Assembly (NCBI RefSeq): GCF_900100845.1
Contig: NZ_FNFP01000004.1
Coordinates: 124,001-188,000, forward strand
DNA from: Natronincola ferrireducens
GTDB taxonomy: Bacteria; Bacillota; Clostridia; Peptostreptococcales; Natronincolaceae
Direction: 5' to 3'
Length of the DNA stretch: 64,000 bases
The position numbers and the translations under genes were made by a program. Within the stretch, counting starts at the first letter, position 1; every line of letters starts with the position of its first letter. Positions 8,082 through 17,365 of the stretch are shown here, one piece after another. The notes beneath the pieces were generated by a model, which did not search any database, was not told the origin of the DNA, and saw nothing but the letters and a program-made list of their open reading frames with translations.

Positions 8082-9677
8082 ATGGGATTTTGGAAGAAGC
8101 TATTTGGTCAAAAACAAAAAAAACAAAAACTAGGGAATATAAAAACCAACAAAAGTCTTGAAAAAAACCTGAAGCTTTTTAAAGAGAAGTTTTTAAAGGA
8201 CTGTGACGATGTGATCTATAGGGAATTTACTATAGGAAAGGAGGATACCTATAAAGCGGCTGTTGTGTGGGTTGATGGTATGGTGGATAAGCAATTAATC
8301 AACAATTATATCATCGAGAGCTTAATGATCGACTCTCGATTGGCACCACCAGAGCCTAAAACCTTCAAAAACAGCATCGTAAATCTAATTAAAAATAAAA
8401 CCTTAGCCGTCTCGGAAATTAGCGAAGTGGATACCATTGAAGATGCCTTAGTAAATATATTGAGTGGAGAAACTGCTTTTCTATTGGATGATTACGAAAA
8501 AATTATTATTATCCCCTCTAGGGGCTGGGAAGGCAGGGGAATTTCTGAGCCACAGACAGAAGCTGTTATACGGGGACCGAGGGATGGCTTTACAGAAACC
8601 ATGAGATTTAACACCTCTTTAATCCGGCGAAGGATACGAGATCATCGGATGAAGATAAAAAACTATCGAGTGGGTACAAGATCCCAGACGGATATAGCTG
8701 TCATGTATATGGAGGATATTGTAAACAAAGAAGTTTTAAAGGAACTAGATAAAAGACTGAACAATGTGGATATAGATGCTATATTAGACAGTGGTCAACT
8801 GGAAGAATTAATTGAGGATAAATGGATATCTATTTTTCCTCAAATTCAAAATACTGAGCGTCCAGATACGGCGGCATCGGCAATTTTTCATGGCAGGATT
8901 GTTCTAGTGGTAGATAATACCCCTTTTGCCCTCATTATACCTACCACCTTCAATGCTTTAATCCAGTCGGCGGAGGACTATTATGAGCGGTGGGATATCG
9001 CTACAGTAATTAGAATATTAAGGTATTTTTGTGTGTTCCTAGCCCTTTTTGCCCCTGCCCTCTATGTAGGTGTCACTTCCTTTCATCCCCAGATGATTCC
9101 TACAGACCTAGCCCTTGCCGTAGCCGCAACTAGATTAGCAGTTCCCTTTCCAGCCATTGTGGAGGCTTTAATTATGGAGGTCACCATTGAAATTCTAAGG
9201 GAAGCTGGAATTAGATTACCTGGAGCCATTGGATCTACCATTGGAATTGTTGGTGGTTTGGTTATTGGACAGGCAGCAGTGGAGGCTGGGATTGTTGGAC
9301 CTTTGATGGTTATCACAGTGGCCATTACAGCAATAGCATCCTTTGCCATCCCCAGCTATAATTTATCTATTGCCTTTAGATTGCTTCGGTTCGGTATTTT
9401 ATTTGCAGCGGCGGCCTTTGGTCTTTACGGTATTATGCTGGCAGCTCTATTGATCCTTATACACCTGTGTAGTTTAAAAAGCTTTGGTATGCCTTATCTA
9501 TCTCCCTTTATTAGCTTTATTGGAGATTCCTCTGATTTAAAGGATACTGTCGTAAGGGTGCCCCATATTGCCATGAACAAGCGGGATGTAAATTCCCCTA
9601 AAGATGAAAAGATCCGGTTGGATGATCATCAGGAGGAGGATTTTAATAGGGAGGACAATATAGAAGAGAAGAAATAA
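8082..9677 (+). CDS. Spore germination receptor A subunit (GerA family)
   Basis: A subunit of a nutrient germinant receptor in the inner spore membrane. The N-terminal hydrophilic part (about residues 1-300) contains family motifs such as GRIVLVVDNTPFALIIPTTF and RGPRDGFTETMRFNTSLIRRRI. It is followed by a membrane domain with about five helices (YFCVFLALFAPALYVGVTSFHP through LLILIHLCSLKSFGMPYLSPF). The C-terminus is charged. The 531-residue length is typical. ATG 8082 follows TAGGAGGTGGGG. It is followed directly by the C and B subunits; the A-C-B order is found in gerK-type clostridial operons. The germinant is not predictable. Confidence 0.95.
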   Translation: MGFWKKLFGQKQKKQKLGNIKTNKSLEKNLKLFKEKFLKDCDDVIYREFTIGKEDTYKAAVVWVDGMVDKQLINNYIIESLMIDSRLAPPEPKTFKNSIVNLIKNKTLAVSEISEVDTIEDALVNILSGETAFLLDDYEKIIIIPSRGWEGRGISEPQTEAVIRGPRDGFTETMRFNTSLIRRRIRDHRMKIKNYRVGTRSQTDIAVMYMEDIVNKEVLKELDKRLNNVDIDAILDSGQLEELIEDKWISIFPQIQNTERPDTAASAIFHGRIVLVVDNTPFALIIPTTFNALIQSAEDYYERWDIATVIRILRYFCVFLALFAPALYVGVTSFHPQMIPTDLALAVAATRLAVPFPAIVEALIMEVTIEILREAGIRLPGAIGSTIGIVGGLVIGQAAVEAGIVGPLMVITVAITAIASFAIPSYNLSIAFRLLRFGILFAAAAFGLYGIMLAALLILIHLCSLKSFGMPYLSPFISFIGDSSDLKDTVVRVPHIAMNKRDVNSPKDEKIRLDDHQEEDFNREDNIEEKK

Positions 9678-9706
9678 ACTTGGAAGTTAGGAGGGGAATG
9701 GAAGTA

Positions 9707-10891
9707 ATGAGAAAGAAAATGATACTATTGATGGTTCTAGCTATAGCTATAGTATTAACGGGTTGTTGGGATGCTATTGAAATTGATAAAAGGGGATATG
9801 TAATGGTATTGGGGGTAGATAAATATGAAGCACCATCTCCACAGGAGGAAGAAGAAGTAATGGCGGAGGCCCCCCGTGTCCCTAAGGATACCCCAAGAAA
9901 TAGATATTCCTTCACCTATGTTTTACCTAACCTTTCCTTTATTAACGGAGAAGGAGGAGATGCTAATATTGTTTATAGTACAGTAGGTGAAAGCCTCTAT
10001 GGGGCTACTCGGATATTAAGCACCCGTATTAACCGCCAGGTTTTTTTTGGTCATATGAAGGTTGTAGTAATAGATGAAAAGGTAGCTAGAGATGCCCATA
10101 TGTTTCAAGAGACTTTAGATGCTATAGAAAGGGATCCCCTTATTAGTAGAAGGGTGCATATAGCTATTACCCCCAATACCGCCAAAGAGGTGTTAGGGAT
10201 AGAGCCTCAAATAAATCCAATGACAGGAGACTTTTTGAAGGATTTATTTCTAAACAAGGATCGTTCTCCTCGCTCTGGAGGGGGTGTCATAGGAGATATT
10301 TTTGAGGAGCTTCGGCGATGGGGGAATATAGTAATACCACGGATAGTTCCAGGAGAAGAAGATATTAAGGTGGCAGGTTCAGCTGTTTTTAAAGATTATC
10401 AAATGGTGGGATGGCTGGGTGAAGTAGAAACAAGGGCTTTAGAAATTCTAAGAGGGACTGCTAGACCGGGAGGACTAACTGTACGATATCAAAATGATAC
10501 TGAATATATTGTTCCTGTGGATTTAATCTATCTATCTTCTATAACGGAGCTAGATGACACCAGTGATAAAATTAAGATTAAAAAAGAGATTAGGACAGAG
10601 GGAAACATTCAACAATTTGCATTTCTTACAGAAAATGATTTGCTGGAATCCCAGATTATTACAGAAATAGAAGCTTTGGTATCGGAGAAATTGGAGAAAG
10701 AATTGAAGGATACCATTGAAAAACTCCAAAAGGAATTTGAAGTGGATGTCCTAGGGATAGATGATTATATCAGTAAGTATTACCCAAAGTTTTGGGCTGA
10801 GGTGGAGGAGGATTGGCAGGAGATTTTTCCTAACATAGAGATCGAAGTCGATGTAAATACAATAATACGTCGTATGGGATTAACTAAATAA
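9707..10891 (+). CDS. Spore germination lipoprotein, Ger(x)C family
   Basis: C subunit of the germinant receptor, a lipoprotein on the outer face of the inner spore membrane. I chose ATG 9707 (MRKKMILLMVLAIA...) because AGGAGGGG lies about 10 bases upstream; ATG 9698 is too close to that site. The signal peptide ends in the lipobox LTGC near residue 18, followed by WDAIEIDKRGYVMVLGVDKYE, the family signature. The body contains FFGHMKVVVIDEKVAR and the C-terminal FWAEVEEDWQEIFPNIEIEVDVNTIIRRMG segment. The GerA-like gene ends 29 bp before it. Confidence 0.95.
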   Translation: MRKKMILLMVLAIAIVLTGCWDAIEIDKRGYVMVLGVDKYEAPSPQEEEEVMAEAPRVPKDTPRNRYSFTYVLPNLSFINGEGGDANIVYSTVGESLYGATRILSTRINRQVFFGHMKVVVIDEKVARDAHMFQETLDAIERDPLISRRVHIAITPNTAKEVLGIEPQINPMTGDFLKDLFLNKDRSPRSGGGVIGDIFEELRRWGNIVIPRIVPGEEDIKVAGSAVFKDYQMVGWLGEVETRALEILRGTARPGGLTVRYQNDTEYIVPVDLIYLSSITELDDTSDKIKIKKEIRTEGNIQQFAFLTENDLLESQIITEIEALVSEKLEKELKDTIEKLQKEFEVDVLGIDDYISKYYPKFWAEVEEDWQEIFPNIEIEVDVNTIIRRMGLTK

Positions 10892-10910
10892 TAAGGAAAA
10901 GGAGGGAAGA

Positions 10911-12023
10911 ATGATGTTTTTAAATAATGATAAAATATCGATTTCTCAAATGGTTAGCATAATTATATTGACCATTGTGGGCTCGGGGATTTTGACCTTA
11001 CCTCGGGAATTAATAGAGGTGGCTGGTTCAGATGGATGGTTGATATTAATCGTAGGAGGATTGACAGTGATAGGAGTATCTCTTGTTCATGGCTATATTA
11101 TAAGATCTTTTCCAGGAAAGAGTTTTTTTCAAATCCTCACTTTAACCCTAACAAAACCTATAGCTTATATTGTAGGGATATACACCATCGTTTACTTTAT
11201 AGGGGGAACGGGATATATAATCCGAATATTTGCAATGACAGTAAATGCCTTGCTCCTTCCTCAAACCCCTCCTGAACTTACGGGATTGGCAGTTTTACTT
11301 ATATCAGCCTATCTAGGGAGACAGGGGATAGAAGTGCTGGGAAGAATGGCAGAATTTATAATAATACCATTGTCAGTTGTTACATTAGCTTTATTTATGT
11401 TATCCTGGGGACATGCACAACCATCCAATCTTCTACCTGTTCTTCAAACCTCTCCTTTTGAAATTATTCGTGGGATACCTGTAGTACTGTTTAGTTTTTT
11501 AGGCTTTGAGCTTTTGTTGATTTTTGGGGGGTTTATAGATAAGCCTAAAAAATCTACAAAGGTGGGGGCTATTGCTATTGTTATGGTATTGTTGTTATAT
11601 CAAATTCTAAATGCCTCTACCTTAGTAACCTTGGGTCAACAACAAACAAAAGAGCTTTTATGGCCAGTTATAAACACCTTTAAAAGCATAGAACTTCCCG
11701 GGGCCTTTATAGAAGATGTACAGGTTGTTGTCATCACCCTATGGATAGTTACTATCTTTATGACTATAGCCCCTTTTCATTTAGGAGCTACACTATTAAC
11801 GATGGAACTGGCTGGGGGGAAGGAACATAGTTACTATGCCCTCCTACCCTTGCCCTTTATTGGTGTTGTTGCAGCATGGGATACCAGTATAGCTGATGTC
11901 TATGAAAGCTTAGGAACGTTTTCTGATTACACAGTCTACGGGGTGATACTTCTTGTACCTTTAGGAATCCTCATATCCATGATCATTAGAGGTAGAAAAA
12001 ACAAAGAGGATAAAGTAGCATAG
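10911..12023 (+). CDS. Spore germination permease, GerAB family
   Basis: B subunit of the germinant receptor, an integral membrane protein of the amino acid-polyamine-cation superfamily with about ten helices. It starts ISQMVSIIILTIVGSGILTLPRELIEVAGSDGWLILIVGG, the standard N-terminal family signature. It continues with hydrophobic segments and ends in a charged tail (RGRKNKEDKVA). The 370-residue length is normal. ATG 10911 (or 10914) follows AAGGAGGG. It is the last gene of the germination operon; directly after it lies a decayed copy of the start of another such gene (12026-12225). Confidence 0.95.
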   Translation: MMFLNNDKISISQMVSIIILTIVGSGILTLPRELIEVAGSDGWLILIVGGLTVIGVSLVHGYIIRSFPGKSFFQILTLTLTKPIAYIVGIYTIVYFIGGTGYIIRIFAMTVNALLLPQTPPELTGLAVLLISAYLGRQGIEVLGRMAEFIIIPLSVVTLALFMLSWGHAQPSNLLPVLQTSPFEIIRGIPVVLFSFLGFELLLIFGGFIDKPKKSTKVGAIAIVMVLLLYQILNASTLVTLGQQQTKELLWPVINTFKSIELPGAFIEDVQVVVITLWIVTIFMTIAPFHLGATLLTMELAGGKEHSYYALLPLPFIGVVAAWDTSIADVYESLGTFSDYTVYGVILLVPLGILISMIIRGRKNKEDKVA

Positions 12024-12025
12024 CA

Positions 12026-12225
12026 AAGGTAGTGGGGACAGATGGATGGTTGATATTACTGGGTGGAGGGAAGAATCACTACTATGGAGATTGCAGCCCT
12101 CCATTGGTACATTATTAGATTTTTTCAAGGAAGAGTTGTTTTGAAGTCCTAGGATTACTATTGTTATTTTGTTGCCTATGCCAATGAAAGAGATTTTTAA
12201 CAAAAAGGTTAGAGAAAAAATATAA
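12026..12225 (+). pseudogene. Decayed fragment of a second GerAB-type permease
   Basis: The first codons read KVVGTDGWLILLGGG, nearly the same as EVAGSDGWLILIVGG of the intact permease at 11021-11060. After a frame change the DNA reads ALHWYIIRFFQGRVVLKS, matching LVHGYIIRSFPGKSFF of the same protein (11085-11130). A further in-frame piece ends ...KVREKI at 12225. Nucleotide identity is high over GATGGATGGTTGATATTA. Most of the gene is missing and the reading frame is broken, so no product is expected. It is a partial tandem duplicate or the remnant of a second operon. Confidence 0.75.
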
Positions 12226-12315
12226 GGAAAGATAAAGGAAGGCTTGCATATTTTTTCCCCTATTTGTACATACTGATAATAGAACAATCAAATGGTTAAG
12301 GAGGGGGAATTTTAT

Positions 12316-12978
12316 ATGTATAAACGAATTATAATAGGTATGATGATTACTGGACTTATAGGTGGCATAGTATTTTATAATAAAGTAGATAGTGGAGATT
12401 TTCAATTGGAAAGACGGGGAGAAAACCTCATTCGATTCCATGTTTTAGCCAATAGTGATGATCCTGAAGACCAGGTATTGAAGTTAAAGGTGAGGGACAG
12501 AATTATTGAAGCCATGGCTGAAGATTTTGAGACCTCCAGTGGTGTGGAGGAAAGTAGAGAAATTATTACAAATAATTTAAAAAAGATAGAGGAAGTGGCG
12601 GCAAAGGAGGTCTTTGCCAATGGTAAGGATTTGAAGGTAACAGCAATATTGACAGAGGATAGTTTTCCCACAAGACGCTATGGAGGCGTGGTATTTCCTG
12701 CTGGAAAATATGAAGCTCTAAAGGTTGTTATAGGTGAAGGAATAGGTCAAAATTGGTGGTGTGTCATGTTTCCGCCCCTATGCTTTGTAGATGTAAAAAA
12801 TGGCCTTACCGATGCTAAAACCCAACAGGAGCTAAAAAACACATTAAGTGAGGAAGAATATACATTGCTGTATACAGTCAGTAATGATGGAGAATTACCT
12901 CTACAACTAAAGTCCAAGATAGCAGAGGTTTTTAGAGCCTCTAGAAATCAATTTAATCGTTTAGCATCTAAATTTTAA
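12316..12978 (+). CDS. spoIIR: Stage II sporulation protein R
   Basis: SpoIIR is secreted from the forespore and triggers SpoIIGA to process pro-sigma-E in the mother cell. I chose ATG 12316 (MYKRIIIGMMITGLIGG) because AAGGAGGGGG sits 8 bases upstream; the ATG at 12292 precedes that site. Residues 5-25 form a signal anchor. The family core is visible: LIRFHVLANSDDPEDQVLKLKVRD, then the C-terminal WWCVMFPPLCFVDV. The length of about 220 residues is normal. It is followed by a terminator, so it is transcribed alone. No convincing sigma-F promoter was seen upstream. Confidence 0.95.
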   Translation: MYKRIIIGMMITGLIGGIVFYNKVDSGDFQLERRGENLIRFHVLANSDDPEDQVLKLKVRDRIIEAMAEDFETSSGVEESREIITNNLKKIEEVAAKEVFANGKDLKVTAILTEDSFPTRRYGGVVFPAGKYEALKVVIGEGIGQNWWCVMFPPLCFVDVKNGLTDAKTQQELKNTLSEEEYTLLYTVSNDGELPLQLKSKIAEVFRASRNQFNRLASKF

Positions 12979-13001
12979 AAGTATATAGAAAATAACAAAG
13001 T

Positions 13002-13032
13002 ACAGCAGAGAATAATTCTTTGCTGTTTTTTT
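13002..13032 (+). terminator. Terminator of spoIIR
   Basis: ACAGCAGAGAA (13002-13012) pairs with TTCTTTGCTGT (13016-13026) with one G-T pair, followed by seven T residues. Confidence 0.92.
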
Positions 13033-13109
13033 ATTTACCAAGATTAAAAAGTTGAATAATAGGTGACATAAGAGTAGAATATTAATAGGATATGAAGGAA
13101 GGTGTAAAT

Positions 13110-14159
13110 ATGAAAAAATTAAATGTTATGGTGGTTTTTGGAGGACAGTCAGGAGAGCACGAAGTATCCTTGATGTCAGTGACTTCTATACTAAAGGTAA
13201 TGAATAGAGAGAAGTACAATATTATGCCAGTAGGTATCACTAAGGAAGGTATATGGAAGGTATATAAAGGACCCTTTGATAAAATTGCTACAGGAGAATG
13301 GGAAGCCTTGGCAGAGGATAAAGAGGTTATTTCCTTAGGAAAGAACAATGGAGAAAAAATAGATGTGGTTTTCCCTGTGCTTCATGGTCCCTATGGTGAG
13401 GATGGAACTATCCAAGGTTTATTAGAGATGATGAACATACCCTATGTAGGTGCAGGTGTATTGGCTTCTGCCATAGCTATGGATAAAGCCATGTCAAAAA
13501 AACTTTGCACTTCAGAAAATATACCCCAAGCAAAGTATGTTATGATGATACATACTAGTTATTTACAGAAAAAAGAGGTATATATTCAAGAAATTGAGGA
13601 AAAATTAGGATATCCAGTATTTGTAAAGCCTGCTAACCTAGGTTCAAGTGTAGGTATTTCAAAGGCAAAAAATCAACAACAGCTGTTGGAAGCTATAGAT
13701 GAAGCCTTTAAGTATGATAGAAAGGTGGTGGTGGAGGAATTTATCAATGGTAGAGAGATTGAATGCTCTGTCCTAGGTAACGATGAAGCTATAGCCTCCC
13801 TACCAGCAGAAATCATACCCTCCCATGAGTTTTATGATTATAAGGATAAGTATTTTAATGGTACCAGTAGTTTTCAAATTCCTGCAGATCTACCAGAGAC
13901 TATTATAGAAGAGGTCAGAAGCTTAGCCCTAAAGATTTATAAGTTATTGGATTGTAGCGGTTTAAGTCGAGTTGACTTTTTTGTTGAAAGAGAAACCCAT
14001 AGGATCTATTTCAATGAAATCAATACAATGCCAGGATTTACAAAGATAAGCATGTACCCTAAGATGTGGGAGGCTACAGGCATTGGGTATGAAGCATTGA
14101 TTGATAGATTAATAGCTTTGGCCATAGAAAGGTTTGATGAAAGACCAAAATCATACTAG
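13110..14159 (+). CDS. ddl: D-alanine--D-alanine ligase
   Basis: ATP-grasp enzyme that makes D-Ala-D-Ala for peptidoglycan precursors in the cytoplasm. I chose ATG 13110 (MKKLNVMVVFGGQSGEHEVSLMS) because GAAGGAAGGTG precedes it; the upstream ATG at 13092 is part of that region. Motifs are the N-terminal GGxSxEHEVS loop, PVLHGPYGEDGTIQGLLE, GYPVFVKPANLGSSVGI (ATP site), VEEFINGREIECSVLG, and FNEINTMPGFTKISMYPKMWEATG at the C-terminus (metal and substrate site). The length of about 349 residues is typical. It is followed by a DUF1934 gene in the same orientation. Confidence 0.96.
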   Translation: MKKLNVMVVFGGQSGEHEVSLMSVTSILKVMNREKYNIMPVGITKEGIWKVYKGPFDKIATGEWEALAEDKEVISLGKNNGEKIDVVFPVLHGPYGEDGTIQGLLEMMNIPYVGAGVLASAIAMDKAMSKKLCTSENIPQAKYVMMIHTSYLQKKEVYIQEIEEKLGYPVFVKPANLGSSVGISKAKNQQQLLEAIDEAFKYDRKVVVEEFINGREIECSVLGNDEAIASLPAEIIPSHEFYDYKDKYFNGTSSFQIPADLPETIIEEVRSLALKIYKLLDCSGLSRVDFFVERETHRIYFNEINTMPGFTKISMYPKMWEATGIGYEALIDRLIALAIERFDERPKSY

Positions 14160-14192
14160 TAGTAAAGGATGGATGAGATGAAGGAGAAGAGA

Positions 14193-14603
14193 ATGATAAA
14201 GGTAGTGGGTATTCAAAAAGATAATAGAGGGGAAGAAAATAAGATAGAACTAGTGACAGAAGGAACCTGCTACGAAAAAAGGAATCACCTCTATATTGTC
14301 TATGATGAATCAGAAATCTCTGGCATGGAGGGGGCAACTACTACCCTAAAGATTGAAGAGGGTAATAGGGTATCTATGAAACGTTTTGGTAGTACGGATT
14401 TACAAATGATTTTTGAAGAGGGAAAGGCCTTTACCTCCCAATACAATACACAGTTTGGCAACTTTGGCATGGAAATTTTTACAAAACAATTGGATGTTAA
14501 ACTATGCGATGATACGAAAAAGGGGAGTATAGAAATCCACTATGATTTGTGGATAGAAGGTTTAGCCGATACCATTAATGAACTAAGGGTACAATTGATG
14601 TAG
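14193..14603 (+). CDS. DUF1934 (YwiB-like) domain protein
   Basis: Small cytoplasmic beta-barrel protein of unknown function, related to B. subtilis YwiB. I chose ATG 14193 (MIKVVGIQKDNRGEEN) because AAGGAG lies 6 bases upstream; ATGs at 14169 and 14178 are in frame but have poorer sites. Family features are KIELVTEGTCYEKRNHLYIVYDESEISGMEG, TTLKIEEGNRVSMKRFG and a C-terminal GSIEIHYDLWIEG segment. No membrane segment is present. It is downstream of ddl and probably co-transcribed, ending at a shared terminator. Confidence 0.88.
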   Translation: MIKVVGIQKDNRGEENKIELVTEGTCYEKRNHLYIVYDESEISGMEGATTTLKIEEGNRVSMKRFGSTDLQMIFEEGKAFTSQYNTQFGNFGMEIFTKQLDVKLCDDTKKGSIEIHYDLWIEGLADTINELRVQLM

Positions 14604-14662
14604 GATAATAAAATTTCAAATAAATATAAGTAATTTAAGATATTATTTAAAAATCAAGTGGA

Positions 14663-14690
14663 AAAAGGGGCCAAAGGCCCCTTTTCCTTT
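14663..14690. terminator. Bidirectional terminator between convergent genes
   Basis: AAAAGGGGCC (14663-14672) pairs with GGCCCCTTTT (14676-14685) over an AAA loop, with A and T runs on both sides. It serves the DUF1934 gene and the minus-strand P1 peptidase gene. Confidence 0.9.
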
Positions 14691-15651
14691 ATAGCATATC
14701 TTCATAAGCCTTTATGCCAGCCAATGATGTAGCTGTTTTTACAGCCCTAAGGACAGCTTCCCCCATTACCCTAGCAGCCAAAAACCCAACAACATTGACA
14801 TCTGCCTCCACCCTACCAGTACCCATTGCAAAGATAGTATCACCGTCCACCATCGTATGGGCTGGACGCATGGTTCTAGCATAGCCATTATGGGCCATGG
14901 AGGCCACCTTATTTGCTTGGGCCTTGGTAAAAGTACAATTTGTTGCAATAACTCCTATGGTGGTATTGCCGCTGAAGAGGTTTTTTCTGTTATCGTATTG
15001 CTGTAGCATCACATCTTCAGTATCAGCAAAGCCTTTTAAATCCTCATCTAAAAGACCAGCTATGATTTCACCAGTTGAAGGATTGATAACATCTCCTAAA
15101 CAATTGACTGCCACCAGTGCCCCTACCTTTAATTCCCCTATCTGAAGAGCATAGGAGCCTAAGCCCCCCTTCATGGCCCTTTCATAGCCTAAAAGTTTCC
15201 CAACAGTAGCACCTGTGCCTGCTCCAATGGTTCCGTTTATTACAGGTTGGTTGGTAGCATTTAAACAGGCTTGATAGCCCATTTCCCTATTGGGTCTAAT
15301 TTTATGGTTTCCCACAGGCAAATCAAACAATACTGCACTACAAACAATAGGAACCTTTGTAACCTGTACATCAAACCCAATGCCTCGTTTTTCTAAAAAT
15401 TCCATAGCCCCAGAGGCGGCATCCAGACCAAAGGCACTACCTCCCGCCAGCATAACTCCGTGAATTTTATCAACCAGATTCACTGGATTTAATAAATCTG
15501 TTTCTCTAGTGCCAGGAGCACCCCCTCTTATGTCTACTCCCCCTGTTGCCCCCTCCTCACAAATAATAACTGTACATCCAGTGGCACCTTCAAAATCCTG
15601 TTGATGCCCTACTTTAATACCTTCTATTTCTGTAAATTCAATTTTCTGCAA
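14689..15651 (-). CDS. P1 family (S58/DmpA-like) aminopeptidase
   Basis: N-terminal-nucleophile hydrolase of the DmpA / beta-aminopeptidase group. Known members are L-aminopeptidases, D-esterases or beta-peptidyl aminopeptidases. Signatures are KVGHQQDFEGATGCTVIICEE, DIRGGAPGTRETDLL, GVMLAGGSAFGLDAASG and the GNTTIGVIATN segment, which holds the expected autocleavage site with a nucleophilic Thr. There is no signal peptide, so it acts in the cytoplasm. The 320-residue length is normal. An AAAAGGAGG site precedes the ATG at 15651. It starts 19 bp after the OPT transporter gene ends, so imported peptides are its likely substrates. Confidence 0.9.
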   Translation of the reverse strand: MQKIEFTEIEGIKVGHQQDFEGATGCTVIICEEGATGGVDIRGGAPGTRETDLLNPVNLVDKIHGVMLAGGSAFGLDAASGAMEFLEKRGIGFDVQVTKVPIVCSAVLFDLPVGNHKIRPNREMGYQACLNATNQPVINGTIGAGTGATVGKLLGYERAMKGGLGSYALQIGELKVGALVAVNCLGDVINPSTGEIIAGLLDEDLKGFADTEDVMLQQYDNRKNLFSGNTTIGVIATNCTFTKAQANKVASMAHNGYARTMRPAHTMVDGDTIFAMGTGRVEADVNVVGFLAARVMGEAVLRAVKTATSLAGIKAYEDML

Positions 15652-15670
15652 CTTTACAGCCTCCTTTTAT

Positions 15671-17302
15671 TTATCCCATAGTAATAACTTTAATGATGGC
15701 TATAATAACCCCTGTTACACCTTCTCCACCTAACATACCTGAGGAAACAATAACACCTTTATCACTGGTATTTGGTTTGATTTTAGAGATGATAAAGTTT
15801 AAAAATCCTCCTAAGAAAACAGCTGTAGAAATAAACATTGGTAAGTATATACCTATACCTAAAGTCATACCAGGAATATTAAATAAGTATAGGGCTACTC
15901 CCAATACTAAACCCACAATAAATGCAAAGGTATTTGGCAAACCCCCAACCATTGTTGAAACAGCATAGGCTTGGGGTGCAGGCAATTCTGTTCCTGGCCC
16001 CATAGAACCATAGGCTTTAAACATAACAAATAATACAATAACCGATACAATAGCTCCTATAATACCTCCTACAGCTTCCGAGATAAGCTGAGCCTTAGGG
16101 TCAGTTTTTAAAATATAACCTGATTTGAAATCATTTAGTACATCTCCCGTTAAACCACAGGCAACTGCTACAACACCAGCGATTAAAAAGGCTTCTACTC
16201 CACCTGTATTTGCTAAACCTTTTACTGCCAGTAAAATAATTATACCAAAAATCTCCATTGGATTGATACCTGTTTGACCTGTAATGGAGGCAGCCATAGC
16301 TGTTGTCAACCAAACCCCTAGGATGGTCAATATACTAGGAATTAATCTCATATCAGTAAGGGCTGTTAATAAAAAGGCAATTAAAGCAAAGGCTATAGGG
16401 GCCCATTTTAAATTGACACCACCTTCTTTTGCTGCCTTGCCGCTAACCATAGGTCCATAAATTTCTTTGGCCTTTGGAATAATTCCTTTTAAAAGTATAC
16501 CTATTCCTGTCCCCACCATAAGACCTATTCCTAGACTATCTTTGAAGGCAGTGGCAACCCCTACATCAGGAAACCATCCTGCTCCTACACCTACTGGAAT
16601 GATAAAGAAGTAAGCTAATACAGCTCCTAAAAACCAGACCCCAGTAAACAATGGTCCGATAATATAACCAATGGCCACCGCCATTGGTGAAATCCATACG
16701 CCAAAAAATATATTTTTGGCCATAAGCTTTGTTGACATCCAAGCACCTGGAATCAATCCAAATCCGTCTCGAAGGGCAGTGAATACTGCTGTAATACCTA
16801 AAGTTGAAAATAACGTTTTAGCCTTTCCTCCCCCTTCATCTCCTGCTAAAACAGTTTCTGATGCAGCAATACCCATTGGAAAGGGAAGTTTTTCTCCTTC
16901 GATAAAATATTTTCTAACTAATGCTGTAAAAATTACACCTAAAACCGTTCCAGATAAAGTAACAACCAATAGGGTTAAAAAGCTAACCTCAGCATCGCTA
17001 TTTAACATCCAAATTCCAGGAATCGTAAAAGCTAAGCCTCCTGCCACCATACCACCAGCTGACATAGCAGTATGGGTTACATTGATTTCATTTAAGTTTG
17101 TTTTCCCCATAGCCTTTAAAATTGTCATAGACATAACAGCAACAAATATAGTGGGCCATGGCAGGGCCCCCATTCTAAGGGCTACATACATAGAACTGGT
17201 GGTGATAATGACGGCACCGATAGCCCCAATGATTAGTCCCCTCAAAGTAAGCTGCTCCTTAAAGCTTTTGGCATAACGCACTTCTTTTTTAGAAACGTCC
17301 AT
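15671..17302 (-). CDS. OPT family oligopeptide transporter
   Basis: Polytopic membrane carrier with about 14-16 hydrophobic segments, expected to import oligopeptides or their metal chelates. I chose the ATG at 17302 (MDVSKKEVRYAKSFKEQLTLRG) because AGGAGG lies 8 bases upstream; the further 14 codons of open frame have no site. OPT features are the N-terminal TLRGLIIGAIGAVIITTSSMYVALRMGALPWP segment, the LPFPMGIAASETVLAGDEGG loop and AQLISEAVGGIIGAIVS in the second half. It is co-transcribed with the P1 peptidase gene downstream, a common transporter-peptidase pair. Confidence 0.9.
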   Translation of the reverse strand: MDVSKKEVRYAKSFKEQLTLRGLIIGAIGAVIITTSSMYVALRMGALPWPTIFVAVMSMTILKAMGKTNLNEINVTHTAMSAGGMVAGGLAFTIPGIWMLNSDAEVSFLTLLVVTLSGTVLGVIFTALVRKYFIEGEKLPFPMGIAASETVLAGDEGGGKAKTLFSTLGITAVFTALRDGFGLIPGAWMSTKLMAKNIFFGVWISPMAVAIGYIIGPLFTGVWFLGAVLAYFFIIPVGVGAGWFPDVGVATAFKDSLGIGLMVGTGIGILLKGIIPKAKEIYGPMVSGKAAKEGGVNLKWAPIAFALIAFLLTALTDMRLIPSILTILGVWLTTAMAASITGQTGINPMEIFGIIILLAVKGLANTGGVEAFLIAGVVAVACGLTGDVLNDFKSGYILKTDPKAQLISEAVGGIIGAIVSVIVLFVMFKAYGSMGPGTELPAPQAYAVSTMVGGLPNTFAFIVGLVLGVALYLFNIPGMTLGIGIYLPMFISTAVFLGGFLNFIISKIKPNTSDKGVIVSSGMLGGEGVTGVIIAIIKVITMG

Positions 17303-17365
17303 TTTACTAACCTCCTCGTATAATAAACTTAATGAATCTTCCACTCTTAAATGCTACTTATCTAA

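Noticed and set aside
12241-12300. Sigma-F promoter of spoIIR
   Set aside because: A GCATA-like -35 is present, but no GG-type -10 sequence is at the right distance.
14897-15145. Open frame antisense to the P1 peptidase gene
   Set aside because: It is a mirror of the real gene, with no ribosome binding site and no protein-family resemblance; many similar shadows elsewhere were dropped for the same reason.
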